Of a DNA stretch of 64,000 bases, positions 47,373-55,138 are shown piece by piece. A model generated the notes under the pieces. That model saw only the letters and a list, made by a program, of their open reading frames with translations, ran no database searches and had not been told where the DNA came from. Position 1 is the first letter of the stretch. Every line of letters begins with the position of its first letter. Origin of the DNA: Streptomyces sp. NBC_01439 (GTDB taxonomy: Bacteria; Actinomycetota; Actinomycetes; Streptomycetales; Streptomycetaceae); contig NZ_CP109487.1 of NCBI RefSeq assembly GCF_036227605.1, forward strand, positions 7,985,001-8,049,000, written 5' to 3'. Both the position numbers and the translations under genes were made by a program.

Positions 47373-48214
47373 GCGGACGGCTCCAGGAAGAAGTGGGCGT
47401 ACGGCACGGTCCAGACGGCCTCGTGGGCGAGGCGGTGGCCGGTGTAGCCGTCGTCGCCGTAGGTGGTGCCGTGGTCGGAGCAGACGATCGCGAAGCAGCG
47501 GCGGCGGGAGCTCATGGCGGTGAGGAGCCGGCCGATGTGCCGGTCGACGTACTCGAGGGCGGCGGCGTGGGTGGCGCGCGTGTCGCCCGCTTCGGCGGTG
47601 GCGCCGGCGAGGTGGAACCAGTTGGGCTGGTGCAGCGCGGAGGCGTTGACGAAGAGGAACAGCCTCTGGTCGGCGGGGAGCGCGGCCACGACCTGTTCGG
47701 CCCGCTCGACCTGCGCCTCGAAGGAGGTCGGCGAAGCGACGCCGAAGGCCGGTTCCCAGTGGCTCTCCTGGAACATGCCGGGGAGCACGTCACCCAGTGC
47801 GCCCTGCTTGTTGAAGAAGCCGACGCCGCCGATGCACACCGTGCGGTACCCGGTCGCGGCCAGGCCCGACACCAGGTCGGGCGTGTCGAACACGTAGGTG
47901 CGGCCGGCGGTGCTCTCGCTGCCGGCGAAGCGGGCGGCGAACAGCCGGGGGTGCGGGCCGGGCCGGGCGGGGGTGGGCAGGAAGCCGGCGAACATCGCCT
48001 GGTGGGAGGCGTAGGTGAAGCTGCCGGGGGCGTGCCGCTCCTCCCAGACGCCCCCGGGCAGGTGCCGGGCCAGGTTCGGAATGCGTCCGGCGGCGGCCAG
48101 CTCGACGGCGACGTCGTGGCGCAGGGTGTCCAGGGTGAGCAGGAGCAGGTCGTCGCGGCCGACGACCTCGTTCATGTCGGGGAGCGGGAGCGCTGGGGTC
48201 TCAGGCGGGTGCAC
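47369..48214 (-). CDS. STM4013/SEN3800-family hydrolase (alkaline-phosphatase superfamily)
   Basis: A 281-residue protein with GTG start 48212-48214 behind GAGGAA, overlapping the upstream gene by 14 bases; an ATG at 48175 is a less likely start. 'LLLLTLDTLRHDVA' is the N-terminal metal-binding strand, and 'GSFTYASHQAMFAGFLP' holds the position of the nucleophile (Ser/Thr). 'AIVCSDHGTTYGDDGYTGHR' has the second metal-binding Asp-His pair. This is the layout of sulphatase/phosphopentomutase-type enzymes. No signal peptide is present, so it acts in the cytoplasm, unlike most sulphatases. A phospho- or sulpho-ester hydrolase within the STM4011-4015 pathway is the best description. The substrate is unknown. 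Confidence 0.88.
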   Translation of the reverse strand: MHPPETPALPLPDMNEVVGRDDLLLLTLDTLRHDVAVELAAAGRIPNLARHLPGGVWEERHAPGSFTYASHQAMFAGFLPTPARPGPHPRLFAARFAGSESTAGRTYVFDTPDLVSGLAATGYRTVCIGGVGFFNKQGALGDVLPGMFQESHWEPAFGVASPTSFEAQVERAEQVVAALPADQRLFLFVNASALHQPNWFHLAGATAEAGDTRATHAAALEYVDRHIGRLLTAMSSRRRCFAIVCSDHGTTYGDDGYTGHRLAHEAVWTVPYAHFFLEPSA

Positions 48215-49325
48215 GGTGGTTCCTCGCGGGGTGGTGCTGTACGTGTCTTCTGATGGCGGCGGCCACTTGCGCGCCGTAGGTGTCCCGGCCCTCGGCGCCG
48301 CTGCCGGGCAGTCCGGTCAGGCCCGGTAGGAGGTCGCCGAAGGCGTTGACCTCGGCGACGGCGAACCGGCGCCAGCCGACGGCGGGCAGCAGGTCGACAC
48401 CGACGCACAGGGTGCCCGGGAAGCAGGACGCGGCCCGCTCGCAGGTCCGCAGGGCCTCGGCCCATGCGGGGCCCGCGGCCCGGACCGCGGCGGCGAGGTC
48501 GCCGCGCCGGCCGCCGAGGTGGAGGTTGGTCATGGGGGTCCGGCTGGTGCGGACCACGGCATGGGTGGCGCGACCGGCGACGACGACCACGCGCAGGTCG
48601 GCCGACCCGTCCCCGAGGGAGGCCTTGGGCCACCACCGTTCGAGGTGGAGCCCGTCCGGGGCGAGGGCGTCGACCAGCGCGGCGACCTCCGGTTCGTGCG
48701 TGAGGCGCCGTACCCGCAGGGAGTTGTGGAGCCGGCCGCCCTCCGCGCCCTCCACGGAGGTGGTCGCCCTGATCCGGCCCCCGCCGGCCGTCTCGACCGC
48801 GACGACACCGGAGGCCGAGGATCCGTGGGCCGGCTTCAGGAACACCCGCGGCATGCCGTGCGCGGACATGAGGGCCCGTACGTCGTCCCAGCCGCGTACC
48901 GCAGCCGTGCCGCCGGAGGTCGGCGACTGCGGAACCGGGACCCCGGCGCGGGCGAGGACCTCGTGGCAGAGCCGCTTGTCGAAGAGGACGGCCAGCTCGT
49001 CGGGGTCGTCGAGGCGCCGGCCGCCGGTCAGCGTCCGGACGGCCGCCGTGAAGGCGGCGTACCAGCGGGCTCCGCCCTCCACCCGGGTGGGGTCTCCGGC
49101 ACCCCGCAGGAGCCGGTCGACCTCGGCGTTCTCCCCGGGCGACTCGATCCGTACGATCTCGTCGGCGGCGAACGCGGCGCCGCCGCCGCGCAGGACGTCC
49201 GTCCAGGGCACGACGCGCGGCGCGGGCAGCCCGGCATCGCGCACCGCCCCGGAGAACAGGGCGACGCGCCGGTTCTCCGGGTTGCCGACGACCGCCCAGC
49301 GCGGCGGTGGTGCGTGGTCCGTCAT
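48201..49325 (-). CDS. STM4014-family protein, ATP-grasp-like ligase
   Basis: A 374-residue protein with start ATG 49323-49325, 10 bases after the stop of the LRR gene. The sequence has the features of an ATP-grasp enzyme: a central segment 'LFDKRLCHEVLARAGVPVP', the ATP-binding lysine strand 'RVFLKPAHGSSASGVVAVE' with a Gly/Ser loop, and the C-terminal metal-binding strand 'RFAVAEVNAFGDLLPGL'. ATP-grasp enzymes activate a carboxylate as acyl-phosphate and couple it to an amine or thiol, so a peptide-bond-forming or capping step is the natural inference. The fold call is mine from motifs, and the family itself is named only by its Salmonella member. Confidence 0.85.
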   Translation of the reverse strand: MTDHAPPPRWAVVGNPENRRVALFSGAVRDAGLPAPRVVPWTDVLRGGGAAFAADEIVRIESPGENAEVDRLLRGAGDPTRVEGGARWYAAFTAAVRTLTGGRRLDDPDELAVLFDKRLCHEVLARAGVPVPQSPTSGGTAAVRGWDDVRALMSAHGMPRVFLKPAHGSSASGVVAVETAGGGRIRATTSVEGAEGGRLHNSLRVRRLTHEPEVAALVDALAPDGLHLERWWPKASLGDGSADLRVVVVAGRATHAVVRTSRTPMTNLHLGGRRGDLAAAVRAAGPAWAEALRTCERAASCFPGTLCVGVDLLPAVGWRRFAVAEVNAFGDLLPGLTGLPGSGAEGRDTYGAQVAAAIRRHVQHHPARNHRAPA

Positions 49326-49335
49326 GGCCCGCGCG

Positions 49336-50295
49336 CTACTCGCCGACGGCGACGAAGCGCCAGACCCGGCCGTCGTCCTCGTCCTCTTCGGCGTGGCCGC
49401 GGTTGAGGTCGAGGGCGACGCCGGCGCCGCCCAGGACCTCCAGGAGGCGCTCGCGCAGCGGCCCACCGAGGTAGTTGTGGTGCAGGTCCAGCTTCTTCAG
49501 GTGCGTCAGGGGCTGGCCGGAGAGCAGGGCGGCGCCGCCCTGCTCGGTGAGGACGCCCATGGACAGGTCGAGGGTCTCCAGACGGGCGACCACGGGCGCG
49601 GACGCGACGGCGGTGGCGATCTCGTCCTGGATGTCGCTGTTGCGCAGGCCCAGGTGACGCAGGTGCGGCAGGCGGTCGCCGTCGAGGATCGGCGCCACGT
49701 CGGTGATCTCCGCGTCACCGCCGTATTCGCTCGTGCCGAGCCACAGGTCCAGGTGGACCAGGGCGGGCAGGTCGCTGGCGGCGACGCCGCGGACCGCCTC
49801 GGCGGGCATGCCGCCGGTCTCGACGGTCAGGGAGCGCAGCTTGTGGTGCGTGACGGCGGGGAAGACCAGCCCGGAGCCACCGCGCACGCCGAACTCCTCC
49901 AGCTCCGGGAAGCCGTCGAGGAGCGGGCCGACGTCGCTCTGGTTGATCCACGAAATTTCGCACTCCTCGGAGTGCATGTCCCCGAGAAACAGGCCGCGCA
50001 GGGCGGGCAGGTCCGGGCGTGCGTCGAGGAGGGCGCCGATGATCTCCTCGGGCCCGCTGTCGTAGGCCTCCTCCCAGGCACCGACGACGATCGCACGGAC
50101 CTTCGTCGTGTCGACCGCGGCGCGGAACCGGGCGAACACCTCGGTCCAGCTCTCCTCGCTGTCGTAGCTGTCGCTGGAGACCCGCCAGGCGACGGAGTCC
50201 GCCGCGGGCAGGGGAGTCGTGTCAGCGTCCTCCCGGCTCGGGAAATCGAAGACGGGCAGCCCGCACGATTCCGTCAGGTGTCTCGGGTGACTCAT
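49336..50295 (-). CDS. STM4015-family leucine-rich-repeat protein
   Basis: A 319-residue protein with start ATG 50293-50295; the same frame extends upstream, but sequence conservation of the family is expected to begin near 'MSHPRHLTESCGLPVFDF'. The second half shows leucine-rich repeats of the ribonuclease-inhibitor type, for example 'LPHLRHLGLRNSDIQDEIAT', 'LETLDLSMGVLTEQGGAALL' and 'LTHLKKLDLHHNYLGG'. It is the first gene of the five-gene operon and has no signal peptide. LRR proteins bind partners, so it could present the substrate to the two radical SAM enzymes or be the substrate itself. Both are inference. Confidence 0.87.
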   Translation of the reverse strand: MSHPRHLTESCGLPVFDFPSREDADTTPLPAADSVAWRVSSDSYDSEESWTEVFARFRAAVDTTKVRAIVVGAWEEAYDSGPEEIIGALLDARPDLPALRGLFLGDMHSEECEISWINQSDVGPLLDGFPELEEFGVRGGSGLVFPAVTHHKLRSLTVETGGMPAEAVRGVAASDLPALVHLDLWLGTSEYGGDAEITDVAPILDGDRLPHLRHLGLRNSDIQDEIATAVASAPVVARLETLDLSMGVLTEQGGAALLSGQPLTHLKKLDLHHNYLGGPLRERLLEVLGGAGVALDLNRGHAEEDEDDGRVWRFVAVGE

Positions 50296-50379
50296 GGGGT
50301 TCCCGCCGTTCCTCGCCTGTCGCGTCCGATGTGCTGCAAGTTGTACCAAGGGGCACTGACAGCGGCCGAGGCAGGGCCC

Positions 50380-50434
50380 GGTGCGGGTGCGGGTGCGGGT
50401 GCAGGGGCAGGGGCAGGGGCAGGGGCAGGGTGGG
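50380..50434. repeat. G-rich hexamer repeats in a divergent promoter region
   Basis: Between the divergent starts at 50295 and 50515, four GGTGCG-type units pass directly into four to five GGGGCA-type units (about 55 bases). The plus strand has at least eight runs of three to four G at regular spacing, which could form G-quadruplexes. The remainder of the 219-base gap shows no other clear element. Confidence 0.8.
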
Positions 50435-50514
50435 AGCGAGGCCGTTGTCAGACCTGACCCCTACCTTCGGAGAAGAACGCGGCGCACCGGGCGGCGCGGG
50501 GGAAGGGGACACCC

Positions 50515-50841
50515 ATGTACCGGCAGGGGGACGTGCTGATCGTGCCGCTCGACGAGTCGGCGGTGCCGCCGCACGCGGTCGACGCGGACCAGGAACCACG
50601 GGACGGGCGGGGCCGGATGGTCCTCGCGCTGGGCGAGGTCACCGGGCACGCCCACGCCGTCCTCGGGCCCGGGCGGCTCGTCCGCGAGGCGGGAGCCTTC
50701 GGCCCGCTGCTGCTCCACCTCCCGGACGGCGGGCGGGTGGTGCACGAGGAGCACGCCGCGATCCCCCTGCCCAAGGGCTGGTACCGGGTCGTGCGGCAGC
50801 GGGAGTACATACCCGGATCCGTGCGGATCGTGGCGGACTGA
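50515..50841 (+). CDS. Conserved protein of unknown function (108 residues)
   Basis: A 108-residue protein, start ATG 50515 behind GGGGGAAGGGG. It begins 'MYRQGDVLIVPLDES' and contains 'LALGEVTGHAHAVLG', 'GRVVHEEHAAIPLPKGWYRV' and the ending 'RQREYIPGSVRIVAD'. The predicted fold is a small all-beta barrel, and the two conserved His positions (GHAHA, EEHA) could bind a metal. No signal peptide or membrane segment is seen. The DUF6745-like gene follows closely on the same strand, and the pair is divergent from the STM4011-4015 operon. I know no function for this family. Confidence 0.75.
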   Translation: MYRQGDVLIVPLDESAVPPHAVDADQEPRDGRGRMVLALGEVTGHAHAVLGPGRLVREAGAFGPLLLHLPDGGRVVHEEHAAIPLPKGWYRVVRQREYIPGSVRIVAD

Positions 50842-50875
50842 CAGCGTGTCGGACAGTGGGGGAACGGGGATCGTG

Positions 50876-51910
50876 ATGACGGACATCGACGTGTGGAGGG
50901 CGGCCGCGGCAGCCACCGGACCGGCCGATCGGGCGGCCGCGGAGGCCGGGGTGCGCCTCGCGTACCGGGCCGCGGGCCTGGCGGAGCCGGAGCGGATCGT
51001 CTGGGCGGACTCGCCCCGGGAGGCGGTGCGCCTGCTCGGCGGGGACGACGGGCCGTGCGGGCCGGCCGGGCGCGGGCGCGGCGTACGGGAGACGGTGCGC
51101 AGTGCGCCGTGGGCTGCCGAACGGGACCGGGTGCAGCGGCAGCTCGGCCCGCAGGGCTGGGGGCGGCACTGGAGCGCGACGGGCGGCCGCCTGTGGGAGA
51201 ACACGGAACGCCTGGCGGAACGGATCCGCACCGGTCTCGTCGAGGAGTTGACGGTCGGGGCGGCCGCCCCCGCGGCCGAGGAGCGCTCGCTGCGCCTGCT
51301 GCTCCTGGACGCGGTGCTCGGGCAGCACGACGCGGCCTGGCTGTGCGCCTTCGACACGCAGGAGGGCACGCCCCTGCACGGACTGGGCGTGCTGGCCCGA
51401 TCGGCCGGCTGGTGGTGGCCCTACGAACGGCTGGCCGTGCTGTGCGAGCGCCCGGTGGAGCTGCACCGCGACGAGGCCGGCAGGCTGGACCGCGGGGACG
51501 GTCCGGCGCTGTCGTTCCCCGACGGGTTCGCACTGCACGCGTGGCGGGGCATGCCCGTTCCCGCCGCATTCCTGGCGGGACTGGACACCCTGACGCCGGA
51601 GCGGATCCGGGAGGAGGAGAACGCCGAACTGCGCCGGGTGATGCTGGAGTTCTACGGGTACGACCGCTATCTGCGGGAGTCGGGGGCCGCCCCCGTGCAC
51701 CGGGACGAGACGGGGATCCTGTGGCGCATACCCATGCCGGACGACGAGGCCGTCGTGATGGTGGAGGTCGTCAACTCGACGCCGGAGCCCGACGGCACCA
51801 GCCGCACCTACTGGCTGCGGGTACCGCCGACGACCCGGACGGCCCGCCAGGGCGTGGCCTGGACGTTCGGCCTCGGAGCCGAGGCGTACGCACCGCTCCG
51901 GGAGACGTGA
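50876..51910 (+). CDS. DUF6745-like protein
   Basis: About 344 residues from ATG 50876; a GTG at 50846 in the same frame would add ten residues and shorten the gap to the previous gene to 4 bases. The N-terminal half is Ala/Arg-rich and helical. The C-terminal half has the segments I associate with DUF6745: 'ALSFPDGFALHAWRGMPVP', 'RRVMLEFYGYDRYLRESG' and the ending 'YWLRVPPTTRTARQGVAWTF'. No catalytic motif is apparent. Together with the preceding 108-residue protein it forms a two-gene unit of unknown function. It converges on the lanthipeptide locus 2 cyclase, with 150 bases between stops. Confidence 0.75.
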   Translation: MTDIDVWRAAAAATGPADRAAAEAGVRLAYRAAGLAEPERIVWADSPREAVRLLGGDDGPCGPAGRGRGVRETVRSAPWAAERDRVQRQLGPQGWGRHWSATGGRLWENTERLAERIRTGLVEELTVGAAAPAAEERSLRLLLLDAVLGQHDAAWLCAFDTQEGTPLHGLGVLARSAGWWWPYERLAVLCERPVELHRDEAGRLDRGDGPALSFPDGFALHAWRGMPVPAAFLAGLDTLTPERIREEENAELRRVMLEFYGYDRYLRESGAAPVHRDETGILWRIPMPDDEAVVMVEVVNSTPEPDGTSRTYWLRVPPTTRTARQGVAWTFGLGAEAYAPLRET

Positions 51911-52060
51911 CCCCAGCGGGCCACCGCCGTGCGGCAGCTGGAATCGCAGGCCCCGGCCGGCCACCCGGGGTCTACGCCCACGACATGGCCGGGGCGCTGC
52001 CCGGTTCCGTGGTGCTGGATCCGATCGTGGAGAAGTAGCGGGAGGCAGGTGGCCCCGGGC

Positions 52061-53251
52061 TCAAGGCCGCCCGAGGTCGACGAAGGGGCGTTCGCCCGGG
52101 CACAGGAGCCGGGAGAGGAACAGGCCGATGCCCGCCGAGCCGGTCGCGTAGTCGTGGGCGATCCGGTTGAGCCAGCGGCCGGGGAACGCGATGCCGTCCG
52201 CGTTCTCGACCCGGAACCACAGGATGGTTCCGGCGATGTCACGAGCCCTGTCCCGGTACTCCCGCTCGCCGGTGAAGGAGTACATGTCCAGCATGAACTC
52301 GCCGATGCCGGCCAGGCCCTCGAAGAGGCCGGGGGCGTAGGAGTACTTGACGAAGGTGTCCTCCGCCACCCGGCGGGCGAGCTCGCCGTACCGCTGGATG
52401 CCGAGCAGGTGGTGGAACCGGATCAGTACGCTGCCGACGCCGGCGCCCCCGTGGATCCAGTACGGGTACAGGACGGGGTCGTCCTGTACCCGCTGCCATT
52501 GGAGGCCGAGACCGCTCTCGCTCACGTGGGCCAGATCGAACTCCAGGGCCCTGACGGCGTACGACCGGAAGCGGGCGTCGCCGGTCATCAGGTGCAGGTG
52601 GAGGAGGAAGAGGGCGATGCCGCTCGCCCCGTGACCGTACCCGTAGTGGATGCTGTCGTCGTGGGAGGACCGCCAGTAGCAGGAGTCGCCCTCCTGACGG
52701 GCGGTCCTGAGCAGGTGTTCCCCCGCCTGCACGGCGCGGTCGAGGTGGACCTGCTTACCGGTCCTCGCGTGGAAGCGCAGGGAGGCCAGCCCCCACCCGG
52801 CGACCCCGAAGAACATGCCCGGTTCGTCGTACAGCAGCGGCGACGCCTGGAGCATCGCCATTACCGCCTCGCCCCTGTCCTCCCAGCCGAGATCGTGGAA
52901 GGCCCAGGCGATGCCGGCCAGCCCGACGTACAGCCCGGGCGGATAGGTGTCCGTGCCGAGGCGCTGCCCCAGCATCCAGGAGGTCACCTCGGCGGGCAGT
53001 GCGGCGGCGGGCTCCCGGGCGCCCGCCCGGGAACGGAGCAACAGGGCCGGCCCGCAGGCTCCGTAGGCCACGCTCAGCGGGTTCGTCGTGAACACAAGGT
53101 AGTCGGCGGGCCAGAGGCGGTCGGTGCGCCGTGCGTCGTGGGTGCGGAGCAGGGTGTGGGCGATGCCGGCGAGGGTGCGCCGGACCTCCGCGTCCGGGTG
53201 GGCCGGGGCGCCCCCTTCGGCCGCGAGGGCGTCGTTCGTCAAGGGGCGCAC
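52061..53251 (-). CDS. Stand-alone lanthionine cyclase (LanC-like, no zinc ligands), locus 2
   Basis: A 396-residue protein starting with GTG at 53249-53251, 4 bases after the stop of the lyase-kinase gene. It covers the cyclase portion of a LanKC: 'YVFTTNPLSVAYGACGPALL'-type opening and repeated barrel motifs 'GLAGIAWAFHDLG', 'YGYGHGASGIALFL', 'YWIHGGAGVGSVLIRF' and 'LFEGLAGIGEFMLD'. The zinc ligands WCxG and CHG of LanC are absent, as in class III cyclase domains. The N-terminal 60 residues align with the kinase-cyclase linker of the fused LanKC of locus 1, so the break lies in the linker. It is expected to act with the lyase-kinase on the peptide at 54914-55138. Confidence 0.88.
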   Translation of the reverse strand: MRPLTNDALAAEGGAPAHPDAEVRRTLAGIAHTLLRTHDARRTDRLWPADYLVFTTNPLSVAYGACGPALLLRSRAGAREPAAALPAEVTSWMLGQRLGTDTYPPGLYVGLAGIAWAFHDLGWEDRGEAVMAMLQASPLLYDEPGMFFGVAGWGLASLRFHARTGKQVHLDRAVQAGEHLLRTARQEGDSCYWRSSHDDSIHYGYGHGASGIALFLLHLHLMTGDARFRSYAVRALEFDLAHVSESGLGLQWQRVQDDPVLYPYWIHGGAGVGSVLIRFHHLLGIQRYGELARRVAEDTFVKYSYAPGLFEGLAGIGEFMLDMYSFTGEREYRDRARDIAGTILWFRVENADGIAFPGRWLNRIAHDYATGSAGIGLFLSRLLCPGERPFVDLGRP

Positions 53252-53255
53252 GGCG

Positions 53256-54854
53256 TCATCCGTCCTCCCAGTCGGCGAGCACGGATTTCGCCTCGTCCAC
53301 CCGGCCGGCGGCCAGGCACGACACGACGGACCTAACCCGGTCGGGGACGCCCAGGGCGACGAGCTCGTCGAGGATGAGGTCCTGCGCGAGGGGGTTGAGG
53401 GCGAAGAACGCGGTGGCGGGCACGACGCTGCTGTAGAGGAGCATGGCCGCGGCGTACCAGTCGTCGCACGGAAGGAGTCTGTCCCGGGAGGCGCGGTCCG
53501 GGTGGAGGAATCCGGGGGTGCCCCAGCGGGTGCCGTAGGCCAGGAGCGCCGCCTCGTCGTCCTCGTGGACCGCGCTCTCGAAGTCGATGAACCACATCCG
53601 GAGCGTCTCGGGGTCGATCAGGACGTTGTTCGGTGACAGGTCGCCGAGGACCACCCCGCGCGCATGCACCTCATCGACCATGTGGATCAGGCGGCCGACG
53701 ACCTCCCGGAAGCGGGGTACGAACCGTGCCACCCGCCCTTCGCGGCGGATGTACGGCGCGAGGATGACGTCGTCCCGTGCCCAGAAGTCGTGGAAGGCGA
53801 TGCCGTCCACGCGCTCCTCGACCAGAAAGGTGTGCTCCCACTCCTGGAAGAGGTCGACCGGACGCGGAACGAACTCCAGGCCCTCCAGCCGGCGCAGTAC
53901 CTCGTACTCGTGGCGCAGCATGTCGACCGAGTCGACCGTGCGGTTGCCGGACGTCCAGCAGTTGGTGAGGCGCCGGGCCTCCTTGACGACGACGGGCGTG
54001 CGGGTGACGCGGTCCGTGCCGTGGTAGACGCCGCCGGCGTTGGAGAACGTCAGGGCGCCCTCGATGCGGTAGCGGCCGTCTCGGAGGGTGGCGGCCGGTT
54101 CCCCGGCCGGGCGCGCAGCGGAATCCTCCGCCGGTTCCTCCGCCGGTTCCTCCGCGAAGGGGTCGCGGACCCAAGGGGGCAGCCGGAAGTACGGCAGCCG
54201 CTCGTCGGCCACGTAGGTGCCGTCGGGGGAGACCAGGAACGTGCTGTGCGTGCCGTCGATGTTGAGCCGCCGCGGTGGCCGGAAGCCCCCGTACCGGTAG
54301 AAGAGGACCCTGCTGTCCCGGTAGCGGCGGTCCGACAGGACGTACGGGCCGTCGACCGGCTCGTCGACCGTCCGCCGGTACAGGGTCTCGATCAGCTCGA
54401 CGAAGACGTCCTCGTCGGGCGGATAGATCGTCATGAACTTGCCCGAGAAACCGCGTTCCTGGGTCTTCGAGTTGATCACGCCCAGCAGCACAGGATCGGC
54501 AGCGGTCTTGAACTCGACGCCGTTGTCCACGCACACGGGGACGACGAGATCGAACAGCCGCAAGGCGTGTGCGGGGGCGGAGGAGACGTGGATCTTGAAG
54601 CCTTGGGCGGGCGGCGGGGCCGTCCGCCGGGAGGAGTCCGCCACGCCCCTCACGCCCCTCATGCCCGTCGTGCCCGCCACCATCCGGGCGTGCAGCCACA
54701 CGTCACTGCGTTCCAGGGCCCAGGCGTCCGGCAGCAGCCGCTGCAGGGCGTCGCGGTACTGCGGGGTGATGGCCCGGCGGGACAGCGGCTCGTAGTGCCG
54801 GTCGTCGACGAGGCCGAAGAGGTGGTGGGCGGCCACGGCCGCCCGCTGTTCCAC
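53256..54854 (-). CDS. Lanthipeptide lyase-kinase (LanKC without its cyclase), locus 2
   Basis: A 532-residue protein from the GTG at 54852-54854. The lyase region (about 20-230) contains 'GFKIHVSSAPAHALRLFD', 'RGFSGKFMTIYPPDED' and 'VLSDRRYRDSRVLFYRYGGF'. The kinase region (about 250-520) contains 'LTFSNAGGVYHGTD', the lysine motif 'VVVKEARRL', the catalytic-loop equivalent 'GVVLGDLSPNNVLIDPE' and 'MWFIDFESAV' in place of DFG. It stops at the point where a class III synthetase would continue into its cyclase. It should phosphorylate and dehydrate the precursor at 54914-55138. A short hairpin separates it from the precursor gene. Confidence 0.88.
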   Translation of the reverse strand: MEQRAAVAAHHLFGLVDDRHYEPLSRRAITPQYRDALQRLLPDAWALERSDVWLHARMVAGTTGMRGVRGVADSSRRTAPPPAQGFKIHVSSAPAHALRLFDLVVPVCVDNGVEFKTAADPVLLGVINSKTQERGFSGKFMTIYPPDEDVFVELIETLYRRTVDEPVDGPYVLSDRRYRDSRVLFYRYGGFRPPRRLNIDGTHSTFLVSPDGTYVADERLPYFRLPPWVRDPFAEEPAEEPAEDSAARPAGEPAATLRDGRYRIEGALTFSNAGGVYHGTDRVTRTPVVVKEARRLTNCWTSGNRTVDSVDMLRHEYEVLRRLEGLEFVPRPVDLFQEWEHTFLVEERVDGIAFHDFWARDDVILAPYIRREGRVARFVPRFREVVGRLIHMVDEVHARGVVLGDLSPNNVLIDPETLRMWFIDFESAVHEDDEAALLAYGTRWGTPGFLHPDRASRDRLLPCDDWYAAAMLLYSSVVPATAFFALNPLAQDLILDELVALGVPDRVRSVVSCLAAGRVDEAKSVLADWEDG

Positions 54855-54858
54855 GGGT

Positions 54859-54900
54859 GCTCATCCGCCGGGGCGGCGTGGCCGGCCCCTGTGGATGAGC
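54859..54900 (-). terminator. Hairpin between precursor and lyase-kinase of locus 2
   Basis: GCTCATCC (54859-54866) pairs with GGATGAGC (54893-54900), and GGGGC (54870-54874) with GCCCC (54885-54889). A small internal loop separates the two stems. It sits at the same place as the hairpin in locus 1, after the precursor stop and before the synthetase start, and probably lowers read-through into the enzyme genes. Confidence 0.6.
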
Positions 54901-54913
54901 GGCCCCTGCGGAA

Positions 54914-55138
54914 TCACATCTGCACCGTTCCGCCGCCGGGGCTGCAGCCCACGCTCAAAGTGCTGCAACCGATCGATTGGGTGCTGTGGAAGCCGGCGAT
55001 CGCGGCGCCGCCGCTCCGGCCGGTCCGGATCTCCTGCAGCCCCAGCACGCGGTCGACGTCGGCGACGGCCCGTTCCAGGTTCGCCCTCGCACGTGCCGCT
55101 CCGGGCGAGGCGGCCTTCTTCCTGCCTTGCTTGGCCAT
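54914..55138 (-). CDS. Class III lanthipeptide precursor peptide (locus 2)
   Basis: A 74-residue peptide, start ATG 55136-55138 behind CAGGAGGAAG. The basic, helical leader starts 'MAKQGRKKAASPGAARARAN' and includes 'DRVLGLQEI', the L-x-LQ recognition element of class III leaders. The core 'STQSIGCSTLSVGC' contains two consecutive Ser-x2-Ser-x2-Cys units, exactly the labionin motif, followed by 'SPGGGTVQM'. This makes two labionin or methyl-free lanthionine bicycles the most likely product. The leader is longer and more basic than in SapB- or labyrinthopeptin-type precursors. No exporter or protease is encoded next to it, so these must be supplied elsewhere, perhaps by locus 1 or housekeeping proteins. 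Confidence 0.88.
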   Translation of the reverse strand: MAKQGRKKAASPGAARARANLERAVADVDRVLGLQEIRTGRSGGAAIAGFHSTQSIGCSTLSVGCSPGGGTVQM

